From: Bretschneidera sinensis
Lineage: Eukaryota; Streptophyta; Magnoliopsida; Brassicales; Akaniaceae
Direction of reading: 5' to 3'
Length of the DNA: 64,000 nucleotides
Assembly (NCBI GenBank): GCA_023935145.1
Contig: CM043702.1
Location: forward strand, 102,023,088-102,087,087
Positions 20,285-30,801 of this stretch are shown here, in pieces; within the stretch, counting starts at the first letter, position 1; the number at the start of each line of letters is the position of its first letter. The position numbers were made by a program, and so were the translations under genes. The notes under the pieces were generated by a model. It was not told the origin of the DNA, did no database searches, and saw nothing but the letters and a program-made list of their open reading frames with translations.

Positions 20285-21895
20285 TTGCATTCAAATTATC
20301 AAAGCGCCAAGTCTTCATTTTTAGAGTCTTCTTATTTCTTCAATATTCAGGCTCCTTCCTTCTCGCTTTTTGATAAGATTCCCTTTCCTTTTCTCGTTTC
20401 TTTTCGCACCATCTCTACTTCTAGGTCCAGTAGATCTATGAGAGTGGAGATTCAGAGGAAAGATGCTAACCTTGAAAGTAGGGTGAGAGTGTCTGGTGGG
20501 GAGTAACCTAATTCTCAGAAGGTTACAGTTTCTTCCACCAATAGAGGCTTTCAGGCTGCAACAATACCTAGCCAAATCTCGAAGTCTAACCTTGAGTCTA
20601 TGCCCACTAGGTTCTTTCTCCCTTCTAGTGGAGAGTTAGGCTTCCTAAGCTCGAGAAGAGAGATTGTGTCTCTTTGAGACATGAAGAACTGTAATCTCTC
20701 TGCTACCATCTTGACCATTTGAAGCCAAGGTTGAGATTCCTTCTTGACCTTGATGTTAGGGAAATAGTGAACCACTATGAGGTTTTTCATACCCAACTTT
20801 CCCTAAAGGGGATGAGGAGCATTGTAAGGTTTTTACTGGCTCTAAAGAAGCATGAAAGGTTCAGTAGGGGGATGAGAAATCCAAGGTGCAGATGTTCACG
20901 TGGTTCTACACCTTAAGAAGCATGCTGACAACAGGTGGTTTAACTTTTACCTAAGGATTGAGAGGATGACTCCAGATAGTCCTTCCTTGATTAAGTGATA
21001 GAAGGAAAGGTACTTTTTAGTGGAAGGACCAGAATCTCAACAGGTTTTGCTGGAGTGGAGCTCTGGAGATATTCTTGATAAGAAGTAGAGGCTAGGCCTA
21101 GAATGTTTGACAAGGACCTTACTAACAAGCAATTGTTGAGGACTCATCAGCTTAGTCATTACAACCCTAGTTCTCTTTATGGAAGTATAGAATACTTTAG
21201 TTATTTTTTTACCTTTTTACTGATTGGATTTCTAACTTGTATTTCTTTGATTCTTCTAACCTTAGTGATTTCTTCTTTACAACAAACCCCATGTTGAACT
21301 CAACTGAGGTGGCCAGGATAGCCAACGAGAGGAAGAGGGTCAAGTCTACAAGCTCTGCTCCCTCTAACTCTAGTGGGAAGAAAAAAATCATGATAGAGAA
21401 TCCTTTGATCTAACAAGCCGAGGTGAGTCGACCTGCGGTGAGAAAGACCATCGTCGAGCTGGCCGAGGTTCAACAAACCGAGGTGCAGCAAACCAAGTGC
21501 AGGTGGCTGAGGCTTTTTCCACTAAGAGGTAGGTCTCGCATAGGAGTGAGATGGTGGTAGGAAATGAGGGGGCTCCTTCCTCGAGAGTGGTTCTTCCTAT
21601 TATGCCACTTAACTCAGTTTCTACTACCCTTGAGAACTCTACTCCTGCCCTTTAGAGCTCTACTCTTACCATAAGTTCAAGTTCTGAGATGTACCGATCG
21701 AACTGGAAGATGAAGCATACAAACTTGGCTTTAGACAGTATTGAATATTGTTAGCCAACTTTTGAGGGGCTTGATTCTACCTCTAAATGCAGAGCTGGAG
21801 AAGGACCTAACCCTTCACCAACTGATGGTTAGCACCTTGAACCACTTCTACAAGGTAAGATATGAGGTTTTGAATCTTCAACTTCTACGTCTTTT
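20285..21895 (+). pseudogene. X antisense ORF, N-terminal part (gypsy-type transposon protein family)
   Basis: Plus-strand coding remnant, antisense to X. Recognisable stretches in shifting frames include a Ser-rich N-terminus (20410-20470), INHYEVFHTQLS-like sequence near 20770, and MFTWFYTLKKHADNRWFNFYLR-like sequence from about 20893. The hallmark W-K-x-R-[FY]-F-like motif lies near 20998-21018, with its first Trp area hit by stops. Next come an IANERKRVKSTSSAPSNSSGKKK linker (21315-21390) and a low-complexity region. This matches the family annotated in plants as 'putative gypsy type transposon' (Transposase_28), of unknown function. Element C splits it at 21895; the remainder is at 57577-58258. 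Several stops and frameshifts are present. Confidence 0.65.
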
Positions 21896-23554
21896 GTTGT
21901 GAGTTTTAAATTACTCACAAGTGCACTACAATATAGTGTGTGCAAGTGCGAGGTTGAATCCATAGGGAATTACGTCGTGAAAATATATTTTTATCGAAAC
22001 TAAACCTATTTTAACCCAATTCCGAATTTTGAATTGTATTGTGCAAAGAATATAAACTAAACTAAATTGATTTAAAACAAATAATAAAAATACTAAGGTT
22101 TCTGAATCCACCCCACCAAATTAAAGCATATATTTTCTTAACATTGTTCCTACACCTGACAAGCAATTCCATCCTATGCATGTTCTATATAAAAGTAATT
22201 TATCAAACAATTCCATGAATCCATCGATATACAAATTACAACAAATACCCTAATTAGACCAAATCATCCAATGTATCCGTTTACTTTAGAATCACAATGG
22301 ATATCCAATTAACTTTGGATGATTCGCTGTATCCGTCAAATGAAACACATGGAATATCCAGCTTGAACAATTTATAAACAAAACAATCAATCATAAGAAT
22401 TTACTCAAACAATTGAATTGAAATAGAACATCAATAAAAAAAATGTCAGAATAACATATATGAAAATATAATGCTAATCAAAGGCGAGGCTTCATCTTTA
22501 ACCTTAGATGAAGGTTTTAGCCTCTCATGATTATGAAAATAAATTCCGCAATTAAAGTGCTAAACATTAAACTTTAAAACTAAAAAGAAATAAATTAAAA
22601 CTAATAATACATGGATAGAGAAATTCCACTCACAGTTGTTGGTAGCAAAGCCTTCCAGGTTGCACACCGATTACTCCTGAAGATGAAATGAAATAGGGCT
22701 TTTATAGGGAAACTCCATGAGTGCAATGTGTTTCTAACCGATGTTGGATGTGGGATTTAAGCCTTCACATGCCCTTCAAAACTTCTACCCACGCTGAAAT
22801 CATGCACAGTCTGACCTTTGTCTGCTAAAACTGCCATAATTTTTTCTACAAAAATCATATTTACGAGCCGTAAAATTCTCCAGAAAATAGACATCCGGAT
22901 ATTTCCAACATATATGGCTCATCTCCTTTTTTTTCATGAATCATTATGGCTTAATCCACAAAAATCACTTCTGCCATGCTGAAATCACGCACAACCTGAC
23001 CTTTGTCTACTAAAACTGCCATAACTTTCTCTAGAAAAGTCATATTTACAAGCCGTAAAATTCTCCAGAAAATAGACATCTGGATCTTTCCAAGCATATA
23101 TGGCTTATCTTCAGGTTCTTCCTGAATCAAATTCTCAAGAAAATAGACATCTGGATCTTTCCAAGCATATATGGCTCATCTCCAGGTTCTTCCTGAATCA
23201 ATACAGTTTAATCCACAAAAATGACTGATCTTTTCGGGCAATTCTGACAATTTAGTGAAACTCCTTTCCAAGTGCTTGTAAACCCGCAAAACAACTCAAA
23301 ATAACAAATTGCTAAGCTAAACATATAAATAAATACTTGAGCACTGTTGTGCTCGATCACAGGTCTCCTGTGCTCAATTGCAACAGCAGATTCTAGCTTT
23401 TGCATTTTTTTCACATTAAATCCCCAATTTCCTTTGCAATCCTACAAAAAATTAAAAATCATAGAACTAACACAAAATATCATATTATGACACAACTAAT
23501 GAATTAATAAATGTAAAATAAGGGGCCAAAATATGCAATATTTGGCACTCGTCA
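21896..23554 (-). repeat. C 3' LTR
   Basis: A 1659-bp LTR reading on the minus strand from TGACGAGTGCCAAATATTGC (23554) to CTCACAACA (21896). It pairs with 44659-46255/57550-57576. A decayed palindrome pair of the GCGCTCGATCGC family lies at about 23342-23385. Confidence 0.92.
22790..23205. repeat. Tandem duplication inside C LTR
   Basis: A block of about 185 bp (CTGAAATCATGCACA ... ATATATGGCTCATCTCC) occurs twice, followed by a third partial copy starting near 23129 (TTCTCAAGAAAATAGACATC). C's 5' LTR has two copies (about 45585-45905), so one unit differs between the paired LTRs. E's LTR has one copy at about 61545-61685. Confidence 0.75.
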
Positions 23555-24242
23555 AATAGCCTCAAACTTACATTTTGCTAGTCCCTTAGCAAATCAAAAT
23601 AATAAAAAAACTAAATGAAAAACAAAGAACACAAAGATAAATCCATCACTCATGGTATCCAAAAATATAAGTAGCACACAAAACCATGATATTCATTCAT
23701 GAGCAAGCTTAAAATATAAACCCATCTTCGCAATGAATAGGAATTTTAAAATCTAATAACTTACAAGAGGTCGGCTAAGGCATCACAAGCTCAAATCAGT
23801 GTAAAGTGAACTAGCACATAAAAATGAAGCTTCCAAATAATTCCAATGTGTAATATCTTCACGTCTCAAGATTCACCAAATTTCCCATCAGAATGAACAA
23901 CAATGCCATATTTTTATTTCCTTCTTTCTTTTGTTATGAGGTTGGCCATGTTTAGTTCTCTTAAGCTTTTTAATTGACCCATGTAGCGAGTTTTTAGTCA
24001 ATGACTCCCAAACCATATTGTTTTAAGGCAATAGGTGTAAAGTCACCCCTAAGGACTTACTAACTCGAGTCAAAAAGGCTATGAGACTAAGCAAAATTCC
24101 CACCTTTTGAAGTGAACACTCATTGCTTACTAAGGCAAGAGGTCCAGTTACTCAGTGGAAAGTTTGTCAATGATCATCATGAGCAAAATTCCCACCTTTT
24201 GATGTGAACACTCACTGCTTACTGAGGCAAGAGGTTTAATTA
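23555..24242 (-). other. C polypurine tract and 3' UTR, first part
   Basis: On the minus strand AAGTTTGAGGCTATT directly precedes the LTR start, a decayed version of B's purine tract. The 3' UTR then runs rightward to 24242, where D is inserted. A block of about 105 bp with GTGAACACTCACTGCTTACT occurs twice here (around 24110 and 24200); B has one copy. Confidence 0.75.
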
Positions 24243-25095
24243 TGTTGATATTTGTCTAAGGCTTAAACAAAGTTGGAAGAATAAATTTCAGCATGTTAAA
24301 GGAGTGCACACAAGTGTGCACATCACTTTAGGTGTGTGTGCACACCTCTATTCAGTAGGATAAAGAAGTGCGCACAGCATCAGGAGGTCAAGTTTCAGTG
24401 TGCGGTACAGCCCTCCTCCTCCCAGGCTGCAGCACCCAGCAAGGGAGGTGCTGGAGGAAGGCCAGTGCCGCATCTCTCCTTCACCAAGGTTGTGGTGCCC
24501 AGCAATGGTGAAAAAGGGTGTTTTGCCTAGTGCCGTAGCATGCCCTGTTCAAGGCCGCAGCGCCAGGCACACTGATGCACACATGATTAACTTGATTCAG
24601 CCTCTTGTTAAGTTCATGGGTGCAAGGTTAAAATGCACAGCATCACTTAGGATTGATGGAGGTCCATGGTTGATTAGTCCTCAAAATCTAAAGGTGGAGA
24701 ATGACACTCAAGATTGAATAAGAAGTTGGTGTGAGAGTTCAAAGACATAGACATACAAGAGGGACTCATTAGAGAGGCTAGTTGTAAAGAAGAGAGAGTA
24801 GTATAGATAGAGAGCATTGTAATAGTTCTTATCATCTTCTTTCTTCTCTTCTTGGTTTCTTCAATAACTTGAGGTTTCTTGAAGAGGGTTGCTAGATTGT
24901 AAAGAACCATTGATTTAGTGCAGAGAGTTCATAGGAACTCACAGGGACGTAGGCTATTGATGAACTTCGATAACAAATTGCTTGTCTTCTTTTCTTTCTT
25001 GCTTTCGTTTACTGTATCTTTTCTTTACAAGTCATTCTAGACTTGGGTGTTTGGAAGATCACCACCTGGGTATATTTTCAAGATGATTTCCAACA
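24243..25095 (+). repeat. D 5' LTR lacking the TATA segment
   Basis: An 853-bp LTR starting TGTTGATATTTGTCTAAGG and ending TTCCAACA. Compared with the 967-bp 3' LTR it lacks about 110 bp. The junction is near 24740, where GAAGTTGGTG runs straight into TGAGAG. The missing piece corresponds to about 29099-29205 and includes the CTATATAAAG box. Confidence 0.9.
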
Positions 25096-25096
25096 G

Positions 25097-25108
25097 TGGT
25101 ATCAGAGC
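25097..25108 (+). other. D primer-binding site (initiator-Met type)
   Basis: TGGTATCAGAGC, a perfect match to the complement of tRNA-iMet, starts two bases after the LTR end. Confidence 0.92.
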
Positions 25109-25160
25109 ATGCACAGCTGGGTAACGGAGCAAGACTCTAAGGATGAACTTCTTGGGTGAT

Positions 25161-25352
25161 TCAAGAACGAAGTTAAGATCTACATCTGATCGTGTTCTTG
25201 AGGTGAATCAAGAATGGAGTTAAGATCAATATCTGATCGTGTTCTTGAGGGTGATTCAAGAACATAGCAAAGATCAAGATCTGATTGTGTTCTTGAGGTT
25301 GATTCAAGAACAGTATTGAGATCAATCTTCGATCTGTGTTCTTGAGGTTTAG
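25161..25352 (+). repeat. D leader repeats, four ~47-bp units with inverted ends
   Basis: Four tandem units between primer site and gag. Each begins with TCAAGAAC or a near copy and ends with GTTCTTGA, so each could fold as an 8-bp stem. A and G keep about two units each in the same place. Confidence 0.8.
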
Positions 25353-25408
25353 AAGAAGTTAGAAAGCATTTGTTGGTGCTGCATGAATCAAGGGATCTTT
25401 TCCGCAAG

Positions 25409-26124
25409 ATGGGTTCAAATTTCGGTATTGAGAGGTTTGATGGAAAGAGAGATTTTTCCCTATGGAAGCGGAAGATCAAGTCGGTTCTTATACAACAGAA
25501 AGTGGACTTGGCTATTGGAGAAGATGATGCTTTTCCAGCAAGTGTCACGGAGGACCAGCAGACTGAGATGAAGAAGATGGCTTACAACACCATCTGCTTA
25601 CACATGTCGGATAATATCACAAGGGATTGCAAAGACTCGGAAGATCCAGCTGCAATTTGGAAGAAACTAGATTAGTTGTTTCTTGCCAAGACTCTCCTAA
25701 TAAGAGGTATCTTCGTAAACGAATCTTTGCTTTTAAATTTGATCCTAATAAAGAGTTGCAAGATGATCTTGATGCCAAGATGAGGAGTGCATCAAGTGGT
25801 AAAGGGTTGTTCTTTAAAAGAAGGCAAGCAACTCGGTATGGTAGCAACCATGGCTACTACCGGGATAGAGGCATAGGAGAGAGCCATGGGAGAGTGCACA
25901 ACAACATACATGGCTACTACCGGGATAGAGGTAGAAGAGAGAGCCATGGGAGAGTGCACAGCAACATGCATAGCTACTACCAGGACAGAGGTAGAGGAGA
26001 GAGCCATGGGAGATGTTTCTACTGCCATAAAGAGGGTAATGTCAAGAAAGATTTCAAGGAGAAGATGAGGGATGAGGGAAGAAGCCATACCAAGAATGGA
26101 GAGGCTTCAGTTGCCAAAACATAA
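25409..26124 (+). pseudogene. D gag pseudogene with internal peptide repeats
   Basis: ATG at 25409 gives MGSNFGIERFDGKRDFSLW, matching gag of A and G. A stop near 25674 and frame changes break it, and much of the capsid-like middle is missing between about 25745 and 25775 (FKFDPNKELQDDLD joins directly to AKMRSASSGKGL). A 69-bp unit then repeats about 2.7 times (25850-26015), encoding GYYRDRG-ESHGRVH-type peptides in place of the single basic linker of A. The zinc knuckle (CFYCHKEGNVKKDF, about 26010-26050) has lost the His and the last Cys, so RNA binding by this motif is doubtful. Confidence 0.85.
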
Positions 26125-27369
26125 CAGTAAGATGATGATATTCTTGTTGTGTGCTCGGGTGTGAGCAAGGGGCAAGAAGGCAGCAGGAAATGGATCTTGG
26201 ATTTCGGGTAAACTCATCACATGTGCCCTCACCGGGATTGGTTCAAGAATTTCAAAGAAACCAATGATGAAAGGTTTTTCTTGGGGAATGATATTTCTTA
26301 CCAAGTGAGGGGCACGAAAGACATCTAGGTGAGGATGTTTGATTGAATGACAAGGCTGCTGGAGAATATGAGGTATCTCCCAGATTTGAGGAGGAATTTG
26401 ATCTCATTGGGATAGTTAGATTCCAAGGGATACACATGCAAGATAGAGGGAGGAAAGATCAAGGTAGCTAAGGGATCTTTGGTATTGATGAAGGATGGTC
26501 TCTATGAGATGATCGGAGACACGGACATCAAGGATCAAGTAGTAAGCTTAATGGCTGAGATGGAGAAGGCAGCCCTTTAGCACACTCGCTTGGGACATAT
26601 AAGCGAAAAGGGCCTGCAAATTCTCAGCAAGGATGGGTTACTTGATGGAGACAAGGTAGAAAGACTCGATTTCTGCAAGAGCTGTGTTTTTGGGCAGCAA
26701 CATCGGGTCAGCTTCAACACTGGAGTGCACAAGTCTAAGGGCATTCTTAACTACATTCATGCAGACCTTTGGGGACCAGCAAAGACACCAACACAGGGAG
26801 GTAACATTTACTTTTTGTCTTTAATTGATGATTATTCAAGAAAGGTTTGGGTTTATTTGGTTAGAAATAAATCAAATGCTTTGAATAAGTTAGTGGTGTG
26901 GAAAGGACTAGTAGAGACTCCAATGGGCAGGGTAGTTAAGGAGATAAGAACCGATAATGGCTTAGAAATTTTTAACCAAGAACTTGATCAATTATGTAGG
27001 TTAAATGAGATTCTAAGACATAGAACGGTTGTGAAAACCCCTCAGCAAAGTGAAGTTGCTGAGAGGATGAATAAAACCCTTATGGAAAAGGTTAGGCGCA
27101 TGTTAAATGGATCTGAATTACCTAAATGTTTTTGGGGGGAAGCGGTGTCTACTGCTGCATATTTGATTAATAGATCACCTTCTAGAGCTTTAGAGCTCAA
27201 GACTCCCGAAGAGATGTGGAGTGGAAAACCTCCTGAGTTGGACAACCTTAGGACTTTTGGGTGTGCTGCATATACACAACAAATGGATGATGAGCTTAGC
27301 CCAGGATCTAGAAAATATGTGTTTCTAGGATATGGGGAAGGGGCTAAGGGGTATAGGTTATGGTCCTAA
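26125..27369 (+). pseudogene. D protease, GAG-pre-integrase and integrase
   Basis: The protease region (26190-26460) reads ILDFG then THHMCPHRDWF, so the catalytic D-S-G is D-F-G, and several stops follow. From 26590 to 27369 the frame is open. It has the HTRLGHISEKGLQILS zinc module, ADLWGP, LIDDYSRKVW, the second Asp in RTDNGLEIF, and the Glu region TPQQSEVAERMNKTLM. It ends with the conserved FGCAAY and KYVFLGYGEGAKGYRLW stretch, typical of the Copia integrase C-terminal part. Integrase is the best-kept domain of D. A stop at 27367 separates it from the RT linker. Confidence 0.88.
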
Positions 27370-28474
27370 GAACAAAAAGGATTGAGACTCATAATAAATA
27401 GGGATATTATTTTTAATGAATTGTTATTTCCCTATTTGGAGAAAACTAACCCTGCAAGGGCTAGTGAACAAACCAGTTCGACATTTGTGGAGCCTAGCAT
27501 CAAGGAGAATTCAGTTCAGGTAGAGCAAGGAAGGCAAGAGGGTTCGGACCAGGTAGAGCCCATTGATGAAGGCCAAGCTCAGGACACTCATGAGGAGGTT
27601 AAACTGAAAGAGGATGATGCAGGGAGTCGAAAGGACTATCAACTTACAAGAGACCGGGAAAGAAGGCTGGTCAGTCCACCTTCAAGATATGGGTTTATGA
27701 ATGTTGCGGATGCAATAGCTACTTGGACAAAAGGAGAGATGAGTGAACAAGAAACTTACATTGATTTCATGGGATGTAAGGATTTGCCAAGATGGAAGCT
27801 AGCTATGGAGGAAAAAATGGATTCTTTGAGGAATAACAACTTCTGGGAATTGGTGCACATTCTGGGAAATCAGAGAGTTATGGATTGTAAGTGGACCTAC
27901 AAGATCAAAGAAGGGTACCCTCCAGGAGATGAAGTCCGGAATAAGGCTAGGCTAGTGGCGAAGGGGTTCACAAGAAGAAAAGACATAGATTTTACAAAAA
28001 CTTTCTCACTTGGACACAAGGTGGAGAAAATGGTGAGTATCCTCATCTATGTCCTTGATATGTTGTTGGTTTGGAACAGTAGGAAGAGAATGAAAAGGTT
28101 TACATCTCAACTCAGTGAAGAGTTCGAGAGGAAGGATCTCTGCCTTGCACGATGTGTAGAATCCAAGAAAAGGAGAGAAACTTGTTAAGGTTTCTTGGGC
28201 AATGGGTGTTCTCAGCAGATTTGTGAGTAGTCCCGGAAAGAAGCATTGCCTTGGGATGAAGTGGTTGCTGAGGTATTTAAAGGCTCAGTGGCAGCTAGAA
28301 GTATCACTCTTAACAATCGAGGCTGAGTACATAGCGATTATGGAAGCCATAAAGGAGGCTATGTGGTGCAAAGGGTTATTGGACAAGTTGATGGTCCTAA
28401 AAGAGCAAGTGGTGGTGTCTTTAGATAAAATGGCCATGGTAGAAAGTCCTACAGATTTAGGTACCAAGGTTTAA
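27370..28474 (+). pseudogene. D reverse transcriptase and RNase H remnants
   Basis: The linker and RT N-terminus (27382-28010) reach WTYKIKEG and ARLVAKGFTRRKDIDFTKTFS. It then jumps near 28015 to the region just before the catalytic box, where ILIYVLDMLLVW replaces the ILIYVDDMLLVG of G: the deletion removes roughly 120 residues and the first catalytic Asp is Leu. A further deletion near 28170-28200 joins to MGVLSRFVSSPGKKHCLGMKWLLRYLK. An RNase H scrap with EAEYIAIMEAIKEAMWCKGLL (about 28320-28385) is the last recognisable part. Both enzymes are non-functional. Confidence 0.85.
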
Positions 28475-28591
28475 TCATTACATTGAACTTCTTAGGAATG
28501 GAGTCGGTTGATTGATGATTCAAGATAAGTTTGGATCCTGAAGTTCTCTGCATAATGGTTCGGGTTTAAACACTTAGAAAAAGGTAGAGAT

Positions 28592-29558
28592 TGTTGATAT
28601 TTGTCTAAGTTTTAAACATGATTTAAGGTTTAAACAAGGTTATAAGAATAAATTTTAGCATGTTAAAGGAGTGCACACAAGTGTGTGCATCACTTTGGGT
28701 GTGTGTGCACACCTCTATTTAGCAAGACAAAGAAGTGCGCACAGCATCAGGAGGTCTACTTTCAGTGTGCGCTGTAGCCCTCCTCCTCCCAGGCTGCAGC
28801 ACCCAGCAAGGGAGGTGCTGGAGGAAGTCCAGCGCTGTACCACTCCCTCACCAAGGCCGTGCTACCCAGTAATGGTGAAAAAGGGTGTTTTGCCTAGCAC
28901 CGCAGCATGCCTTGTTCAAGGCCGCAGCGCTAGGCACACTGATGCACACATGATTAACTTGATTCAGCCTCTTGTTAAATTCATGAGTGCAAGGTTAAAA
29001 TGCACAGCATCACTTAGGATTGATGGAGGGCCATGGTTGATTAGTCCTCAAGATCTAAGGGTGGAGAATGACACTCAAGATTGAACAAGAAGTTGGTGCA
29101 CTATATAAAGGGTCACCTAGCTTCATTCTCAACAACAAACAAGAATGTGATGTAATGTAACTTGTGAGACATATGTGTAAATGAGAGAATTTTATGAGAG
29201 TGCAAAGTCACAGACATACAAGAGGGACTCATTAGAGAGGCTGGTTGTAAAGAAGAGAGAGTAGTATAGATAGAGAGCATTGTAATAGTTCTTATCATCT
29301 TCCTTCTTCTCTTCTTGGTTTCTTCAAGAACTTGAGGTTTCTTGAAGAGGGTTGCTGGATTGTAAAGAACCATTGATTTAGTGTAGAGAGTTTAGAGGAA
29401 CTCACGGGGACGTAGGCTATTGCTGAACCTCAATAACAAATCGCTTGTCTTCTTTTCTTTCTTGCTTTCTTTTGCTGTATCTTTTCTTTACAAGTCATTC
29501 TAGAATTGGGTGTTTGGAAGATCACCACCTGGGCATCTTGTCAAGGTGATTCCCAACA
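28592..29558 (+). repeat. D 3' LTR with intact TATA box
   Basis: A 967-bp partner of 24243-25095, preceded by a purine tract (AAAAAGGTAGAGA, about 28578-28590). It retains the CTATATAAAG box at 29101-29110 that the 5' copy lacks. It ends TTCCCAACA. Confidence 0.9.
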
Positions 29559-30239
29559 TGTTACTCAGTTAAAAGTTTGTCAATGATCATGATGAGCATT
29601 TTTTTTTTACTTCTCTATACCAAAGTGTCCATCCAACAAGTCATCCAGAATCAGCTAAACCATGGAAACATTCACATTAAAATCACATGTCATACCTCAC
29701 ACGATTATGTGCTAATGTGCTCATATCAGATTAGATCAAACATGTGAATTCTCAAATGCCTAAATTAAGTAACTAAACTTTAAAATTCTATCATCAGATT
29801 ATGTGTTCACGATTTTAAGCTTTCCAATGAAATCACATCACAATATTTGTTCAGATAACCCAAAATTTCAAAACACCATGAGCATGCATTTATCTTCTCT
29901 TTAAAACGAAGAAAAGAAAACAACAACAAACTAGGACAAAGTGTGTGTAATGTGTCCCATACCCCCAAATTAAATTACACATTGTCCCTAATATGTGAAT
30001 AATATGGAAAGAGTTGACCTGGGAGATGGAGAACTAGCTAGACTAGCATGGCTCATAGCATACCCCCAAACTTGAACTGAAGTACACGTTGTCCCTGAAA
30101 ACCAAATACTAAAGTAATCCTGGAAAACAAAAAGTGCTAAAAATAAGAGTAACAAGAAATATGAAAAACAATAAAGGATACGCAGTGGGGTGCCTCCCAT
30201 GAGCACTAAGTTTAACGTCTTTAGCCAGACTCAGAAATA
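29559..30239 (-). other. C 3' UTR, second part, with extra purine-tract motifs
   Basis: Resumes C after D. Purine-tract-like motifs on the minus strand are at about 29957-29970 and 30058-30073, matching the two extra copies in B. At 30239 the UTR is fused directly to RT, marking an internal deletion of most of pol. Confidence 0.8.
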
Positions 30240-30801
30240 TTAATCGTGCCCAGCCAAGCACTCCACCATCTGATCAATAAATGGGAGTGGAAAATGATCC
30301 TTCCTTGTGGTAGCATTCAACTTATAGTAGTCTAGACACACTCTCCATCCTGACTGAACACGAGTTGGCACCAACTCGTGGTCCTTATTCTTCAATACCA
30401 TCAATCCAGCCCACTTGGGCACAACATGAATCTGGCTCACCCACTTGCTATCAAAGATTGGATAAATGATCCCTACATCCAACAACTTTATCACTTCGAT
30501 CCTCACAACCTCTTGCATAGCTGGGTTAAGCCTTCTTTGTGGCTCCCTCGATAGCTTGGCATTCTCCTCCAAATGTATCTTGTGCATCACCACCAAGGGG
30601 CTGATCCCCTTGATATCCTCAATAGTCCAGCCGATAGCTTCCTCGTGCTCTCTTAAAACGTCCAATAATTTCTCCTCTTGAGCATCAACCAAATCTGAAG
30701 CTATAATCATAGGCAAAGAATCTGCTGGACCTAGGAACTTCTACTTAAGATTGTCTGGTAAAGGCTTAAGTTCTTTATGGGGGGCTCAGGTGCTGCGGTC
30801 T
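30240..30801 (-). pseudogene. C reverse transcriptase stub
   Basis: Minus-strand fragment matching B from the ELKPL connector through the RT N-terminus. It has VLREHEEAIGWTIEDIKG, RRLNPAMQEVVR, IIYPIFDSKWVSQ and DHFPLPFIDQMVECLAGHD. It stops at the fusion to the 3' UTR, before the catalytic DD box, so RT activity is impossible. F interrupts C at 30801; the upstream part of C's coding region resumes at 43070-43074. The remaining stretch is open (30240-30716), which is better preservation than in the older B copy. Confidence 0.9.

Larger units (their letters stand above)
24243..29558 (+). mobile_element. Element D: deleted Ty1/Copia element
   Basis: Plus-strand member of the A/G family, 5.3 kb, inserted in C's 3' UTR. 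LTRs are 24243-25095 and 28592-29558, with a primer site at 25097 and a purine tract before 28592. Flanks aatta and tgtta are an imperfect duplication; the related uninserted site reads AGTTACTCAG. Gag, protease, integrase and short pieces of RT and RNase H remain, but most of RT between the ARLVAKGF region and the YVDD region is deleted, and so is most of the stretch up to RNase H. It cannot be autonomous. Confidence 0.92.
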
